Source: Lobulomyces angularis (Eukaryota > Chytridiomycota > Chytridiomycetes > Lobulomycetales > Lobulomycetaceae). From it: a stretch of 24,320 bases of DNA. The position numbers and the translations under genes are program-made. The DNA lies in the NCBI GenBank assembly GCA_027604685.1, contig JADHYX010000338.1:1-24320 (forward strand), read 5' to 3'. The notes under the pieces are model-generated. The model worked only from the letters and a program-made list of their open reading frames with translations. It was not told the origin of the DNA and searched no databases. Positions 9,381 to 18,885 of the stretch are shown piece after piece (positions within the stretch are counted from its first letter, which is position 1; every line of letters starts with the position of its first letter).

Positions 9381-9778
9381 ACTTTTAAAAACAATTTTTT
9401 ACTTTTAGGAAAAAAAAAAAAAAAATTACATTTACATATTTCACAAAAAAAGAAAAAAAAAAATACATTTACATTAAAAAGAATTAAAATATAAATAAAA
9501 AAAAAATAATTTATTTTATTATTTTTTTTTGCTGGTTTAAACTGAATTAAAAAAATTAATAAAATAAAAAAAAAATTGTCGATTTTTTTGTTTTATTTTT
9601 CTAGTAAATCTGTATAATTTTAAGTTGTAAGTTTTTTTTTAAAATTGTGAAAAAAAAAAAAAAGAAATAAAAATTAAAAAAAAAAATGAAAATAATAAAA
9701 ATAAAAAAAAAATAAATTAAAAATTAAAAGATAAAGATGAAAATAAAAAAAAAATTTTTTTTTTTTGTCATAAAATCT
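9381..9778. other. Convergent 3' region between CNOT11 and the chitinase
   Basis: Almost pure A/T with many A runs. The 11-mer TACATTTACAT occurs twice (about 9427 and 9464). No coding sequence or RNA gene is visible. Confidence 0.6.
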
Positions 9779-12700
9779 TTATCTTTTACATTTAGATTTT
9801 ATTCCATCAATTTTTTGAATCATTTCGGCAGGTTTACTACCAAGACTTTTTAATTCAGCATTATTTAGTCCTCTCTTAAGGTTAGCCATTTTAGCAAAGT
9901 TTGCTTCTCTAGTAGCCATGGATGCCCCATTACCGATGGAGCCAAATAAGCCGATAAGACCAAACAAGAAAGCAAATGGCGAAGTTGATGTAGCGATGTC
10001 GTAAATAGCTGCCCCGACTTCACTTAAAATTCCAAGAACTCTAACGCTATTTATAATCGCTGTCATTATTAATCCGTCAACGGCAATTGCTGCTGCACCG
10101 ACGAAAGGAACTACTAGTAAAAACAAATTAAGAAATCCCAAGATCAACTGTTTTCTCTGTTCGTCTTCTATTTTTTCTCCAATTTCATTGATTTTATGCA
10201 TTGAATCCACAGATTGACTGGCCATATATACTCCGACTACCGTTGAATCTATTACACCTCCTAAAGGCATCATGTCAATTTCTGCTCCGTCTAAACCCTC
10301 GAGTCCCACTGTGTAATTTTTTAACATCGGTTCGATTGATGCTTTTGGGTTTGGGATTCTATAACCACTTTTTATGGAAGGTACTCCATCCCAGTATACA
10401 TAGCATGACGGTCCAGGCTACAAAAAGAAAAANNNNNNNNNNTTTGGTTTTGGTTTCTTTTAAACACTTTTTTTGTTTGTTAACCAAACCCATCTAAAAC
10501 CCAATTCGGGTCACGCTAAAAAAAACAAAAAAAAAAAAAAAAATTATAAATATTATTAATTTGAATTTATTATCTTTACATTGGATGATCCCCAACAACC
10601 AGGTGAAGCATGAACAGTTCTTCTTGTAAACTCAATTTGATCTTCTGGCACACCAAATTCGGTTAAAAGTGCCCCAAAAAATTCATTTTTATCTTTTAGT
10701 TCGTAAGTAAAAGCAGTTGCACCATCCCATATTGTATCACCAATAGTTATCATTTTTTTTGGGCAAGAAGCATCTCCCCATTGCTTACTTTGGCAATCAT
10801 CTCCTTCTACACACTAAAAAAATAAAAATTAAGAATATTATAAAAAACAAAAAAATAAAAAACCAATTTACCTTTTCAGTAAAACTTCCACCCCAACCAA
10901 CATTTTTACAGCATATTACACGTTTTTCTTCACGACATTTAAAGTACTTGTCACCATTCTCCTCCAAAAACTTGTCAAGTTGTTTTGGTAACTCACTTCT
11001 CATATAGTCATTGTAAATGTTGAAGTTTTTGTCATAGTTTCCATTAGACACAATACTCTTATAATCATCCAAGGTCTTTCTCAAGTCTTTAGCAATGACA
11101 TCTACGATTAAACTATCAGTACAGTGAGAGTTCATTCCTGAAATTTCATCAAGGTTGTCAACAGTTGATTTACAGTTTCTAGTTTTTAACTTTGGATCAA
11201 TTCCAGTAAAATCATTGTCCAGATCAATTGCCCATTCAACAGTTCCACCAAGATTGTATCTAATTGCTTCTTTTCTTCTTTTTTCGTTTATTGTTGCAGA
11301 AGTGTAAGCAACCCATTGATCACGACCAAAAGTTAAAATCATGGAATCAGCTTTTGCATCGTAATAGTGCTTTCTTACCGAACCACCTTTAATAATGTTT
11401 TTTATCTCATTCATACTCAAATATCCACCTTCTTTCGTACATTCACCAGGATTGGCTTTTTGATATTGAAAAGTGCACTCTGGACCTGTGCAGTTTGGAT
11501 CAGATTGCTTAAAAGATCTTCCGTATAGACCAATTCCTAGTAATACTTTTCCACTTGGAACTCCTGCTCTCACAATCATTGTCAAGGCATCTACTGTTTC
11601 TCCCCAATTCACATGTGACTTTAAAAATGGTCCTGTCCACTTTATCGCATAATCCCACTGACCGTGAATGTCGTAAGTCATGTAAACTATATAGTCCAAG
11701 TATTGAGACATTTCAGCAATAGCAAATCCTTTGAGGTACCATAATGAAGCTGGCGCAGCGATAGATAAGCTGTACTTTGAATTCATTGCTGCACGTAATT
11801 CTTTAACCAAAGCTAAATAATTTGCTGCATCTGAATCTTTTCCTCCTCTATCTGATGCTGTTGGGTATTCCCAGTCGATATCAATACCATCTTTTTTAGA
11901 AAAAATTAAAAAATAAAAAAAAAAAATTAAGGAAAAAAAATTAAAATAAATTATAACAAAATTTTTTTTTTTTTACCTAGATTATAATTTTTTAGTAAAT
12001 TTAAAACTGAAGCGATAAAAGTAGGTCTATGACTAGTAACCATATCAGTAAATCTGTTTTGAGTTGGAGGGTCATTAAATGCCCAGCCACCAATTGACAA
12101 AACTTTTTTAGTTCCACTCAAATTACAAAAGTCTTTGAATGTGTTCATAACCTTTTGTTCAATTTCTATTTGAAAAGTGGCAGAAACTGTAGCAAAAGCA
12201 AAATGGATATGAGTATATTTTTCCACTGGGATTTGGTTTGGTGTCATTACCTCACATCCTCTACTGACTGACCAAGATTCATAATAACCGACTCTGTACT
12301 GGGGATGGGATGCAGGTGAAGTTTTATCGAAGGGATACCCCATTCCACAGTTACTCTGACAACCAGTAAAGTTTGGTTTTTCAACACAAAATTCTTCAGT
12401 AGTACCACAGTATCCCCAGGTAGAACAGCAAGCGTTTAATGCACATTTTAAATTTCGCTTTCCAGTTTTTTTGTCAATCGATGTTTGCCCACATTGAGCA
12501 TTAGGATCAACCGGTGGTAGAGGTGGGTTTCCTGTAGAGAGACAAATGTTCATTCCTACTTGAAGGGATTTGCACCCAATCCAACGAAATGTTTTTGCAT
12601 TATACTTTTCAACATCGGCTACTGTGATGCCATTGGCTTCTGCCACTGCCCAACAACCATCATTAGCTTTTACACTATATGCAAAACAGTTACCATTTGC

Positions 12701-13613
12701 ATCTGGTTCTAAAAAAAAAAAAATTTAAAAAACAGCTGAATTTTTTTTTTTTTTTACTTGGCCTTGGATCTGCTGGAGGATTTCCAGGAGAAACACAAAT
12801 TTTTTGAGCAATTTTTAATTGATTACAACCTTTCCATGACCAATTTTTTTTATTCCAAGTGTCAATTTCAGCTTCGGATATTTCTTTACTCTTTGCTATT
12901 TCCCAACAAGTGTCCTTATCTTTTATTTGGTAAACCTTGCAATTTCCATTGGCATCAGGTTTTGGTTTTGGAAGAGTTCCTTTAGTACCTAGAAAAAAAA
13001 AAATAAGAGAGATGATAAAAAATAGTATCATAGACATATACAAATTTAAATTTTTTTTTTTTGATATTAAAAAAAAAATAAAAATAAAAGAAATTAAACT
13101 TACAACAAAGAGTGTTACCAATTTGTAATTTAGAACAAATTCCATTGTTAATTTTATCTAAGGTTTTTTCGTCAATGCCATTTTTACATCTTTGTGCAAT
13201 AGCCCAACATCCATCTCCAGCGACAACCTTTTGTGTTTTGCAAGTTCCATCGGCATTACCTAGTAAACAACATTTAAAAAAAAAAATAAAAAATTAAATT
13301 AATTAATTTACCATTAGGAACAGCTGGTTGTGGTAGGGTGCCAGCAGTACAACAGAGCTTCTGACCAACTTGGATATTTGGACATTTTTTAGGATTTAAT
13401 TTTTCTAGTTGTTGTTGAGTAATTCCACATCTTTTAGCAACAGCCCAACAACCTTTTTTATTTCAATGTAATTATTTAAATATAATTAAATTTTGATAAC
13501 AATCTTTTTTTTTTTTTGTATTTACCATCACCGGCGATAACAGTTTGAGTTTTACAATCAGCAGATCGAACTGTATATAAAATCACTAAGGTTAATATTA
13601 ATTTTAAAGTCAT
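9779..13613 (-). CDS. Secreted four-LysM/CBM18/GH18 chitinase of the killer-toxin-like (subgroup C) class
   Basis: Exons: 13613-13526, 13452-13312, 13259-13104, 12988-12758, 12708-11977, 11890-10872, 10813-10580, a possible micro-exon 10515-10501, and 10417-9779; about 1,080 residues. Order: signal peptide (MTLKLILTLVILYTVRSA), four LysM modules ending near residues 66, 128, 190 and 262, a hevein-like CBM18 (about 270-325; CCSTWGYCG), then GH18 (about 338-685). The GH18 core is intact: KVLSIGGWAF, DGIDIDWE (450-457) with the DxxDxDxE acid, YMTYD and WAID. After a Cys-containing linker, the last 212 residues carry two hydrophobic segments (about 963-994 and 1020-1034). This tail is typical of subgroup C fungal chitinases, related to the chitinase (alpha/beta) subunit of Kluyveromyces lactis zymocin. 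It should bind and cut chitin outside the cell: wall remodelling or attack on competitors. The assembly gap lies in the intron before the last exon. Confidence 0.95.
10433..10442. other. Assembly gap (10 N) inside a chitinase intron
   Basis: Ten N bases interrupt the A/T-rich sequence between the micro-exon candidate and the last chitinase exon. A run of exactly ten is probably a placeholder, so the real distance is unknown and sequence, even a short exon, could be missing. Confidence 0.99.
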
Positions 13614-14018
13614 ATTTTATATTTTTAAAAAATTTTTTTTAAAAAAAAATAAAAAAATAAAAAAAGAAATAAAATTATATTTAAAGTTAAAAAATAAATA
13701 AAATAAAATAAAAAAACAAAAAAAAAATAAACAATTACAAATTGAAGTTTTACATCTTTAATTTTTCAAGTAGAAAAAAGGGATGGGAAAATAGGAAAAG
13801 GAAAAAGGGGTAAAATAGCAACAAAAAACAAATAAAGAATTGTGGGCCAAGACAAAGTGTTTTTCGGAACTACAAAAACTTTTATATGATTTAAGGAAGT
13901 TTTAAAAAAAGAAAAAAAGCACGTTTACTTAAAATTAAAAAATTTTGAATCTTCCTGTTTAAAAAATTTCCGCTGCAACTCCTGGTGAAAAAGTCCGAAA
14001 ACTTAAGTTTCTTTTCTT

Positions 14019-14044
14019 CTTTTAAAGTATTTTGACTTTAAAAG
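14019..14044. repeat. Perfect 10-bp inverted repeat (hairpin)
   Basis: CTTTTAAAGT (14019-14028) and ACTTTAAAAG (14035-14044) are exact reverse complements around a 6-nt loop, ATTTTG. It could be a binding site or structural element about 400 nt upstream of the chitinase ATG. The stem is mainly A/T. Confidence 0.8.
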
Positions 14045-14360
14045 TTACTTTAAAAATTATTAAATTTAGGAAAAAAATTTAAAATTTTAAACAAAATTAG
14101 ATGAAAATTTAAAAAAAAAAGTAGATAAAATTTTAATTAAAAAAATTTAATAAAAAAATTCAATTCAAAATTTGAACTTGAAAATAAAAAAAATCAACTA
14201 AAATTTCTCAGTTTTTCTTTTTTCAAAGTTCAGATGGGGCTGTGCGGCGAGCGAAACCGGAAAGTACGCTTGCTTTAAACCGCCAAGCATTTTGCTTTTT
14301 GGTTTTTTTTTATTTCATCTTGAATATTTTCACATTGTTAAGCTTTAATAAGGGGAAACA

Positions 14361-14396
14361 AATGGCAACAAATGGCAACAAATGGCAACAAATGGC
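14361..14396. repeat. Tandem repeat, 10-bp unit AATGGCAACA
   Basis: Three identical copies (14361-14370, 14371-14380, 14381-14390) are followed by a partial fourth (AATGGC, to 14396). It lies in the chitinase-side spacer, just beyond the less AT-rich patch. The unit near helical period length would put copies on one face of DNA. Confidence 0.95.
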
Positions 14397-14703
14397 GTAG
14401 CATTCAATTAACACAAAAAAAAATGTAACTTTTTTAGGTTAATTTTTAAAAAAATATATAAAAAAATTTATAATCAAATGGAAAAGAAATTTTTTGGAAT
14501 TTTTTTTTTTTAATTTTCATTTTAATTTTTTCTAGTTGTTTTTAAAGTTTTAAAAAATAATTAAAATAGAAAAAAATTTTATTATTAAATTTAAATGAAA
14601 AAAAAAAATAAAAGAATTAAAAAATTTTTTTTAATAATCTAATAAAAAAAACTAAACAGAAAAATAAAATTTAAAAACGAAAAAAAAATAAATTAATTTT
14701 TTT

Positions 14704-15390
14704 TTAAATGTCAGTTTGTAAATTGTAAGCATTGAATGGGATGGTTTTAGTGTAGCTAAATTGTGAAGTGTAGACGTGAGAAGTTTTGACTACCTCAGTC
14801 GATGCTTCTCTTGTTGTGTAATCCATGTAGGTGGAAGTTACGGGGACTTTGATCGTGGTGGTGATGGGCCACTGAGTGACTTTAACCGTGGTGCTGGTAG
14901 CAGTAACCACCATTCCATTTGCCTGTGTTGAAGTAGAAAACACTGGGATTGTTATAGTTGTCGGGATCGTTGTGTTAACTGCTTTTTCTGAAAATGAAGT
15001 AGCTGTTTTTATGGAGGAAAGCGTTTCAAAAATCGTCTTGGTCATGTCGTATGTTCCTGTAGAAACTACTGTACTTGTTAAAACTGTTGGTGTGATTCCA
15101 GTAAAGGTTTCTCTTGCTGTAAATTCGTTGCTGCCTTTTTCATACAACTTGTTGTTTTCCTTTAAATAACTGTAGTATCTTGGTGTGATTTCTTGGAAAT
15201 TGTATGATCCCATGAAATTGTAGTTGATCAGAGCATCTAAACAAGTATCGTTAAACTTGACAGCATCTGAGATACTTGCCATCTGCGGACAAATGTTATC
15301 ATCAACTTGAGTAAAGTTTCCAAGTAGAAACAAATGTGCTACACAGTAAGCTTTGTAGTACTTGCTGTCAACTAAGAAACCACAGTACAT
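14704..15390 (-). CDS. Thr/Ser-rich protein, probably wall-associated, family unknown
   Basis: An uninterrupted frame of 228 residues from the ATG at 15390. Residues 1-100 contain four cysteines and an N-glycosylation site (NFTQ). Residues 100-220 are very rich in Thr, Ser and Val (TVLTSTVVSTGTYDMTKT, TTTIKVPVTSTYMDYTT), the composition of O-mannosylated fungal surface proteins. No signal peptide or GPI signal is seen, which is odd for such a protein. A possible acceptor (AAAAAG|GATG) directly before the ATG suggests that a signal-peptide exon may lie upstream, but the only upstream ATG in the 420-nt spacer gives no convincing exon. The base composition is clearly richer than its surroundings, supporting a real gene. 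It shares a divergent promoter with the secreted protein at 15810. Confidence 0.65.
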   Translation of the reverse strand: MYCGFLVDSKYYKAYCVAHLFLLGNFTQVDDNICPQMASISDAVKFNDTCLDALINYNFMGSYNFQEITPRYYSYLKENNKLYEKGSNEFTARETFTGITPTVLTSTVVSTGTYDMTKTIFETLSSIKTATSFSEKAVNTTIPTTITIPVFSTSTQANGMVVTATSTTVKVTQWPITTTIKVPVTSTYMDYTTREASTEVVKTSHVYTSQFSYTKTIPFNAYNLQTDI

Positions 15391-15809
15391 CCTTTTTATT
15401 TTTTAGATATAAACTCAAATGAATTTTAATTAAATGTTTTATTAAAAAAAGAAAATTAAAAATATTTTAAAACTTCTTTGGATTTAAAAAAAAAAAAAAA
15501 AAAATTTTTTAGAAACTTTGTCTTCAAAAAACAAAATAAGTTAATGCGTCTAAAAAAAGCTTAATAATCGATGTAAAAAATTAACAAAAACATTTGCTTA
15601 TATGTAATGAATCTCTTTGTTTATTTACACCACAATTTCTTAAAAAAAAAAACAACAGGGGTCAATTATTTTTTTATTTTTATTTTCTTCAAAAAGAAAA
15701 AAAAAAATAAAGATATATTATTATTTTTGAAATTTTTAAAAAAGAAAATTGAAAAAAAAAAAAAAAATAAGAAAAAAATTTATAAAAAATTTTTTCAAAA
15801 AAAACAAAA
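15391..15809. promoter_or_regulatory. Divergent promoter region of the Thr-rich and secreted unknown genes
   Basis: About 420 nt of A/T-rich sequence between two genes transcribed away from each other, both of which look secreted or wall-directed. No defined element is seen; A-runs dominate. It may hide the missing first exon of the Thr-rich gene. Confidence 0.45.
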
Positions 15810-16651
15810 ATGAATTTTAGATTATTTACATTACTTCTGATTGTAAATTTGACAACTGCTTATGACACTTATGGCATATCAGAAAGGTAATTAAAAATAC
15901 CAATGAATGATTTTTTTTTTTTTTTTTAATTAAAAATAAAATAAACCATTTAATTTATTTTTTTTTATTTTTTATTTTTCAGAATAATGTTTTATTACGC
16001 TCATTACTGCAGTCCTAATATAATTGCAAATGGTTTTAGTGGACAAGGACTTTCTTTAGTTGACTTTAAAAACTTTAATGATTACATTTCTACGTTGCCC
16101 ACAGAACAACCAACTGCCCAACAGATTACTAGGTTTAATCAGGCTACAAACTACAACGATCGTAGAGTAGCAATTGAAGATTATGCTAATAGCCAGGTTA
16201 ATGGTGCAACTAGAATTCCTGGTGGTCCAATTGTTGAATTAAAAATTGCAAATATTGCTTCTGACGCTGAAAGAACCCTTACTGGAACTGCAAAGTATAC
16301 TTCCTTACTTGAATCCGTTGGTGATAAACTTCAATCTACTGGTGCATTTTATGATCCTGAAAAAAGAGAATTTGTAGAAGGTAACATGCTATCAAAAATA
16401 TAAAAATAAAAAATAAAAAATTAGGGTATTTGGAAAGTACCAAGGCAGCAGGCAGAGGTCGAAGAGCAGCATTTATAGAAAAAAACAGAGCAGAGATTGA
16501 TCGAATAATGGCAGAAAAATCAGTTCCAGAAAGTAGAGCAGTAAACCAAGTTTTAAGAGAACAATCTGGTCCACCGCACTACGAATCTCACGCTAAAAAT
16601 ATTAAAGCTCACGGTCAAAATGTTAATGCTGTTAATTCTTGTCTTCTATAA
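15810..16651 (+). CDS. Secreted protein of unknown family
   Basis: Three exons, 15810-15886, 15983-16380 and 16425-16651, give 233 residues. Exon 1 encodes a signal peptide (MNFRLFTLLLIVNLTTA) and a few mature residues. Exon 2 begins RIMFYYAHYCSPNIIANG and continues as soluble sequence with mixed charge. Exon 3 is strikingly basic and Ala/Arg/Glu-rich (AAGRGRRAAFIEKNRAEIDR), then has a His-containing stretch (GPPHYESHAKNIKAHG). Both introns (96 and 44 nt) join in phase. There are only two cysteines in the mature protein. The open frames have few homopolymers, so this is a maintained gene. I cannot assign a family. The helical basic part followed by a His cluster looks like a separate C-terminal domain; any enzymatic role would be a guess. 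Confidence 0.82.
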
Positions 16652-17022
16652 TTTTTTTTTATAAACACTTTTTTAATTTTTTTTTATCTCCTCTATTATT
16701 ACTTTCAAATTTTCTTAGAAAAAAAAAAAAAAACTACAACAATATAATATCTTCAATATTTGTCTAATATAAAACAATTAATATATAAAAAATATAAAAA
16801 ATGTTTAAAATACAGTCAAAAAAAATTAAAAAAAAGAACTTTTTGGTTTCAACGTTTTCCTAAAGACTGGATCAAATAAGAGAACTTAAAAGATGTAATC
16901 ATCTCAAATATATGTAAACCAAAAAAAAAAAAAAATAGAAAAAGCAAGGAAAAAATTATAAGGTACCAAAAAAATTAATAACATTTAATATAAAAAAAAA
17001 AAAAAAAAAAATTTTTTAATTT
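16652..17022. other. Convergent 3' region between the secreted unknown gene and MFAP1
   Basis: A/T-rich spacer with several A runs (about 16721-16733, 16921-16935, 16992-17010). No gene or RNA is apparent. Confidence 0.55.
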
Positions 17023-18596
17023 TTAATATTTTTCAGTTGATTCCATTTTTCTTTTTTTGGCGGTCGGTTTAGAAAAACTAGCATCTTTTAATTTATTCAA
17101 TCTGTTTGAAAATTGAAAAACTTCTCCTTCTTGACTCCAACCTGCCTCTTTCTAAAAAAAATAAAAAAAAAAATTCAAAGATAAATAAGTTTAGTAAAAA
17201 AAAAAAAAAAAAAAAACTAGTTAAAAAATAATTTTTTTTTTATAAAACTAACGTTTGTAGTATCTTCTTTAGATAAATGTGTCCACTTTGTTCGACCAAT
17301 TTTACCAAAGTTCTTAAAAAAAAAAAAAAAAAATTTTCGTTAGTAACAAACTTTTTTTTTCTCTTGTTTGCAAAAATATAGCTTACTTTCACTTGCATAA
17401 CTTCAGGTAAAAGTTCTTTATTAAATTTGTCCTCCAAAGTAGGTTGGTCATAACTTTTTTTCAAAACTTCACTTTCATCGTCCATGAAGAACGCACCTTT
17501 GTGATAGTATCTTTGCATAAATTGTAGCGTTTGTTTTTCTTTGATAGGGCCATGCAATCTTTCATTTTCTTCCATTATTTCTTGATCAGTCATCTTTCTT
17601 CTTCTTTCAGTATCTAATCTTTCTTGTTCCCTTAATTGTGCTTCATTTCTGTCCCTTTTTATTCTAGTAAACTCACGTAATCTCCACTGTTCCAATTCTT
17701 CCTCTTCATTTAATCCATCTGTATCATCAACTTCGAAAGCAATTTTTACCTCAGCTATCAAAAAAAGAAGCATTTTTGTTAAAAAAAAGAAAAGAAAAAA
17801 GAAAACCATCTGCTTGCTCTCGTCTAATTTCATCCTCCACCATACGATGAGATAACTTTTTTCTTACTAAAATTTCTTTTTGTCTTTTGGCTTCTTCTCC
17901 TTCAAAATCATTATTTTGTAATTCTTTTTTTTTTTGTTCAGCCAAAGCTTCTCTTTTAGCCCTTACAAAAAATTAAAAAAAAATAAAAAAAAAAAAATTA
18001 AGATAAAAATAAAAATTATTTTTCTTTTTTATTTTTAGTTTACTTTGATATAAAAACAGGTTTTAACAAAGCTTTAGGAGCTTCTTCTTCCTCTGATTCC
18101 TCTTCCGATTCATCTTCAGTTTCTTCCTCTGATTCTTCTGAGGATTCTTCGGCTGCCTATATTTTTTTTTTTTTTATATACAATTAGGAAAACCAGATTA
18201 TTTTTTTACTTGATTTTTTAAAGCCTGTTCCTCTTCCTCTCTTTTTTTTTGCATTTGTCTCAACTTCAACCTTCTCCTGCGTTCCACTTCCTCCTCTTCA
18301 ACATCTTGAACTTTTAAAAAATTGTCATTTTTTTCTTCAACTTCTTTATTGCTACTGGTATAATTTTGAGTATTTTTTTTAAAAACTTCATTTTTTTGAT
18401 TATTGGATTGTGGAGTTTTTACTGGCTTATTATTATTTGTTATTTTGATGTTTTCTAAACTTTTTGTATTTTTTTCCACATTCCTTTCTTCCTCTTCAAC
18501 TCCCTTGGTTGATGCATTGGAATCTGAATCCTCGGACTCTGACTCGGATTCCGCTATCACCTTTCCTGCCCAGTATCTTTGCTTTCTATTTGACAT
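17023..18596 (-). CDS. MFAP1: MFAP1-type spliceosomal protein
   Basis: Six exons, 18596-18210, 18156-18044, 17961-17807, 17754-17387, 17312-17253 and 17151-17023, give 403 residues (human MFAP1 has 439). MFAP1 is a component of the pre-catalytic B spliceosome and is needed for pre-mRNA splicing in the nucleus. The N-terminal half is acidic and charged: RYWAGKVIAESESESEDSDS at the start, then EESSEESEEETEDESEEESE. It is followed by KALLKPVFISK, matching ARLKPVFVRK. The conserved C-terminal domain has YYHKGAFFMD (301-310), QPTLEDKFNKELLPEVMQVK, then NFGKIGRTKWTHLSKEDTT. The protein ends in a basic KKRK tail. Two donors are relaxed (GTTTTC at 17806, GTTAGT at 17252), yet all joins keep the family sequence. 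It lies head to tail behind RanBPM, 289 nt apart. Confidence 0.97.
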
Positions 18597-18885
18597 TATT
18601 GTCCTTTTACTTTTTTTTTGTTATTTATTGAAGATCGAAAATTTTTTTTTTTTTTTTTTTTTTTACAAATTGTCTTATTTCACATAGTATATAATATGTA
18701 AAAACAATAAGATAATATAAAAAAAAAAAAATAAGAATAGGAAATATATAAGATGTTTTTTTTTAGAAAAAAAGTATCAATGTACAACTCAAATATAAGA
18801 GAAAAAAAAAAAAAAAAAAAACAGAGAGTGGAAATTAAATAAAAAACAAAAAAAAAAAATACATTTTTTTTCTCTAGTTTTTTTT
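18597..18885. other. Spacer between RanBPM and MFAP1
   Basis: 289 nt of A/T-rich sequence with several A and T runs; it must hold the RanBPM 3' end and the MFAP1 promoter. No other feature is seen. Confidence 0.5.

Larger units (their letters stand above)
13614..14703. other. Long intergenic region upstream of the chitinase
   Basis: About 1.1 kb without a recognisable gene. It contains a purine-rich stretch (13775-13815), a perfect hairpin (14019-14044), a less AT-rich patch (14228-14300) and a 10-bp tandem repeat (14361-14396). The part next to the chitinase ATG is A/T-only and is the likely promoter and leader. The 3' end of the Thr-rich gene lies at the other side. Confidence 0.6.

Noticed and set aside
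10201..10497. Plus-strand frame running through the N gap
   Set aside because: It is antisense to the last chitinase exon and includes undefined bases.
14361..14396. Short direct repeats as a possible CRISPR array
   Set aside because: The copies are contiguous 10-mers without spacers, in a eukaryotic, intron-bearing context.
14876..15169. 97-codon plus-strand frame opposite the Thr-rich gene
   Set aside because: Thr codons read backwards give Val/Gly-like codons; the Thr/Ser frame has the better composition and a full-length start and stop.
15607..15813. 68-codon Lys/Phe-rich plus-strand frame
   Set aside because: Pure homopolymer translation running into the leader of the secreted-protein gene.
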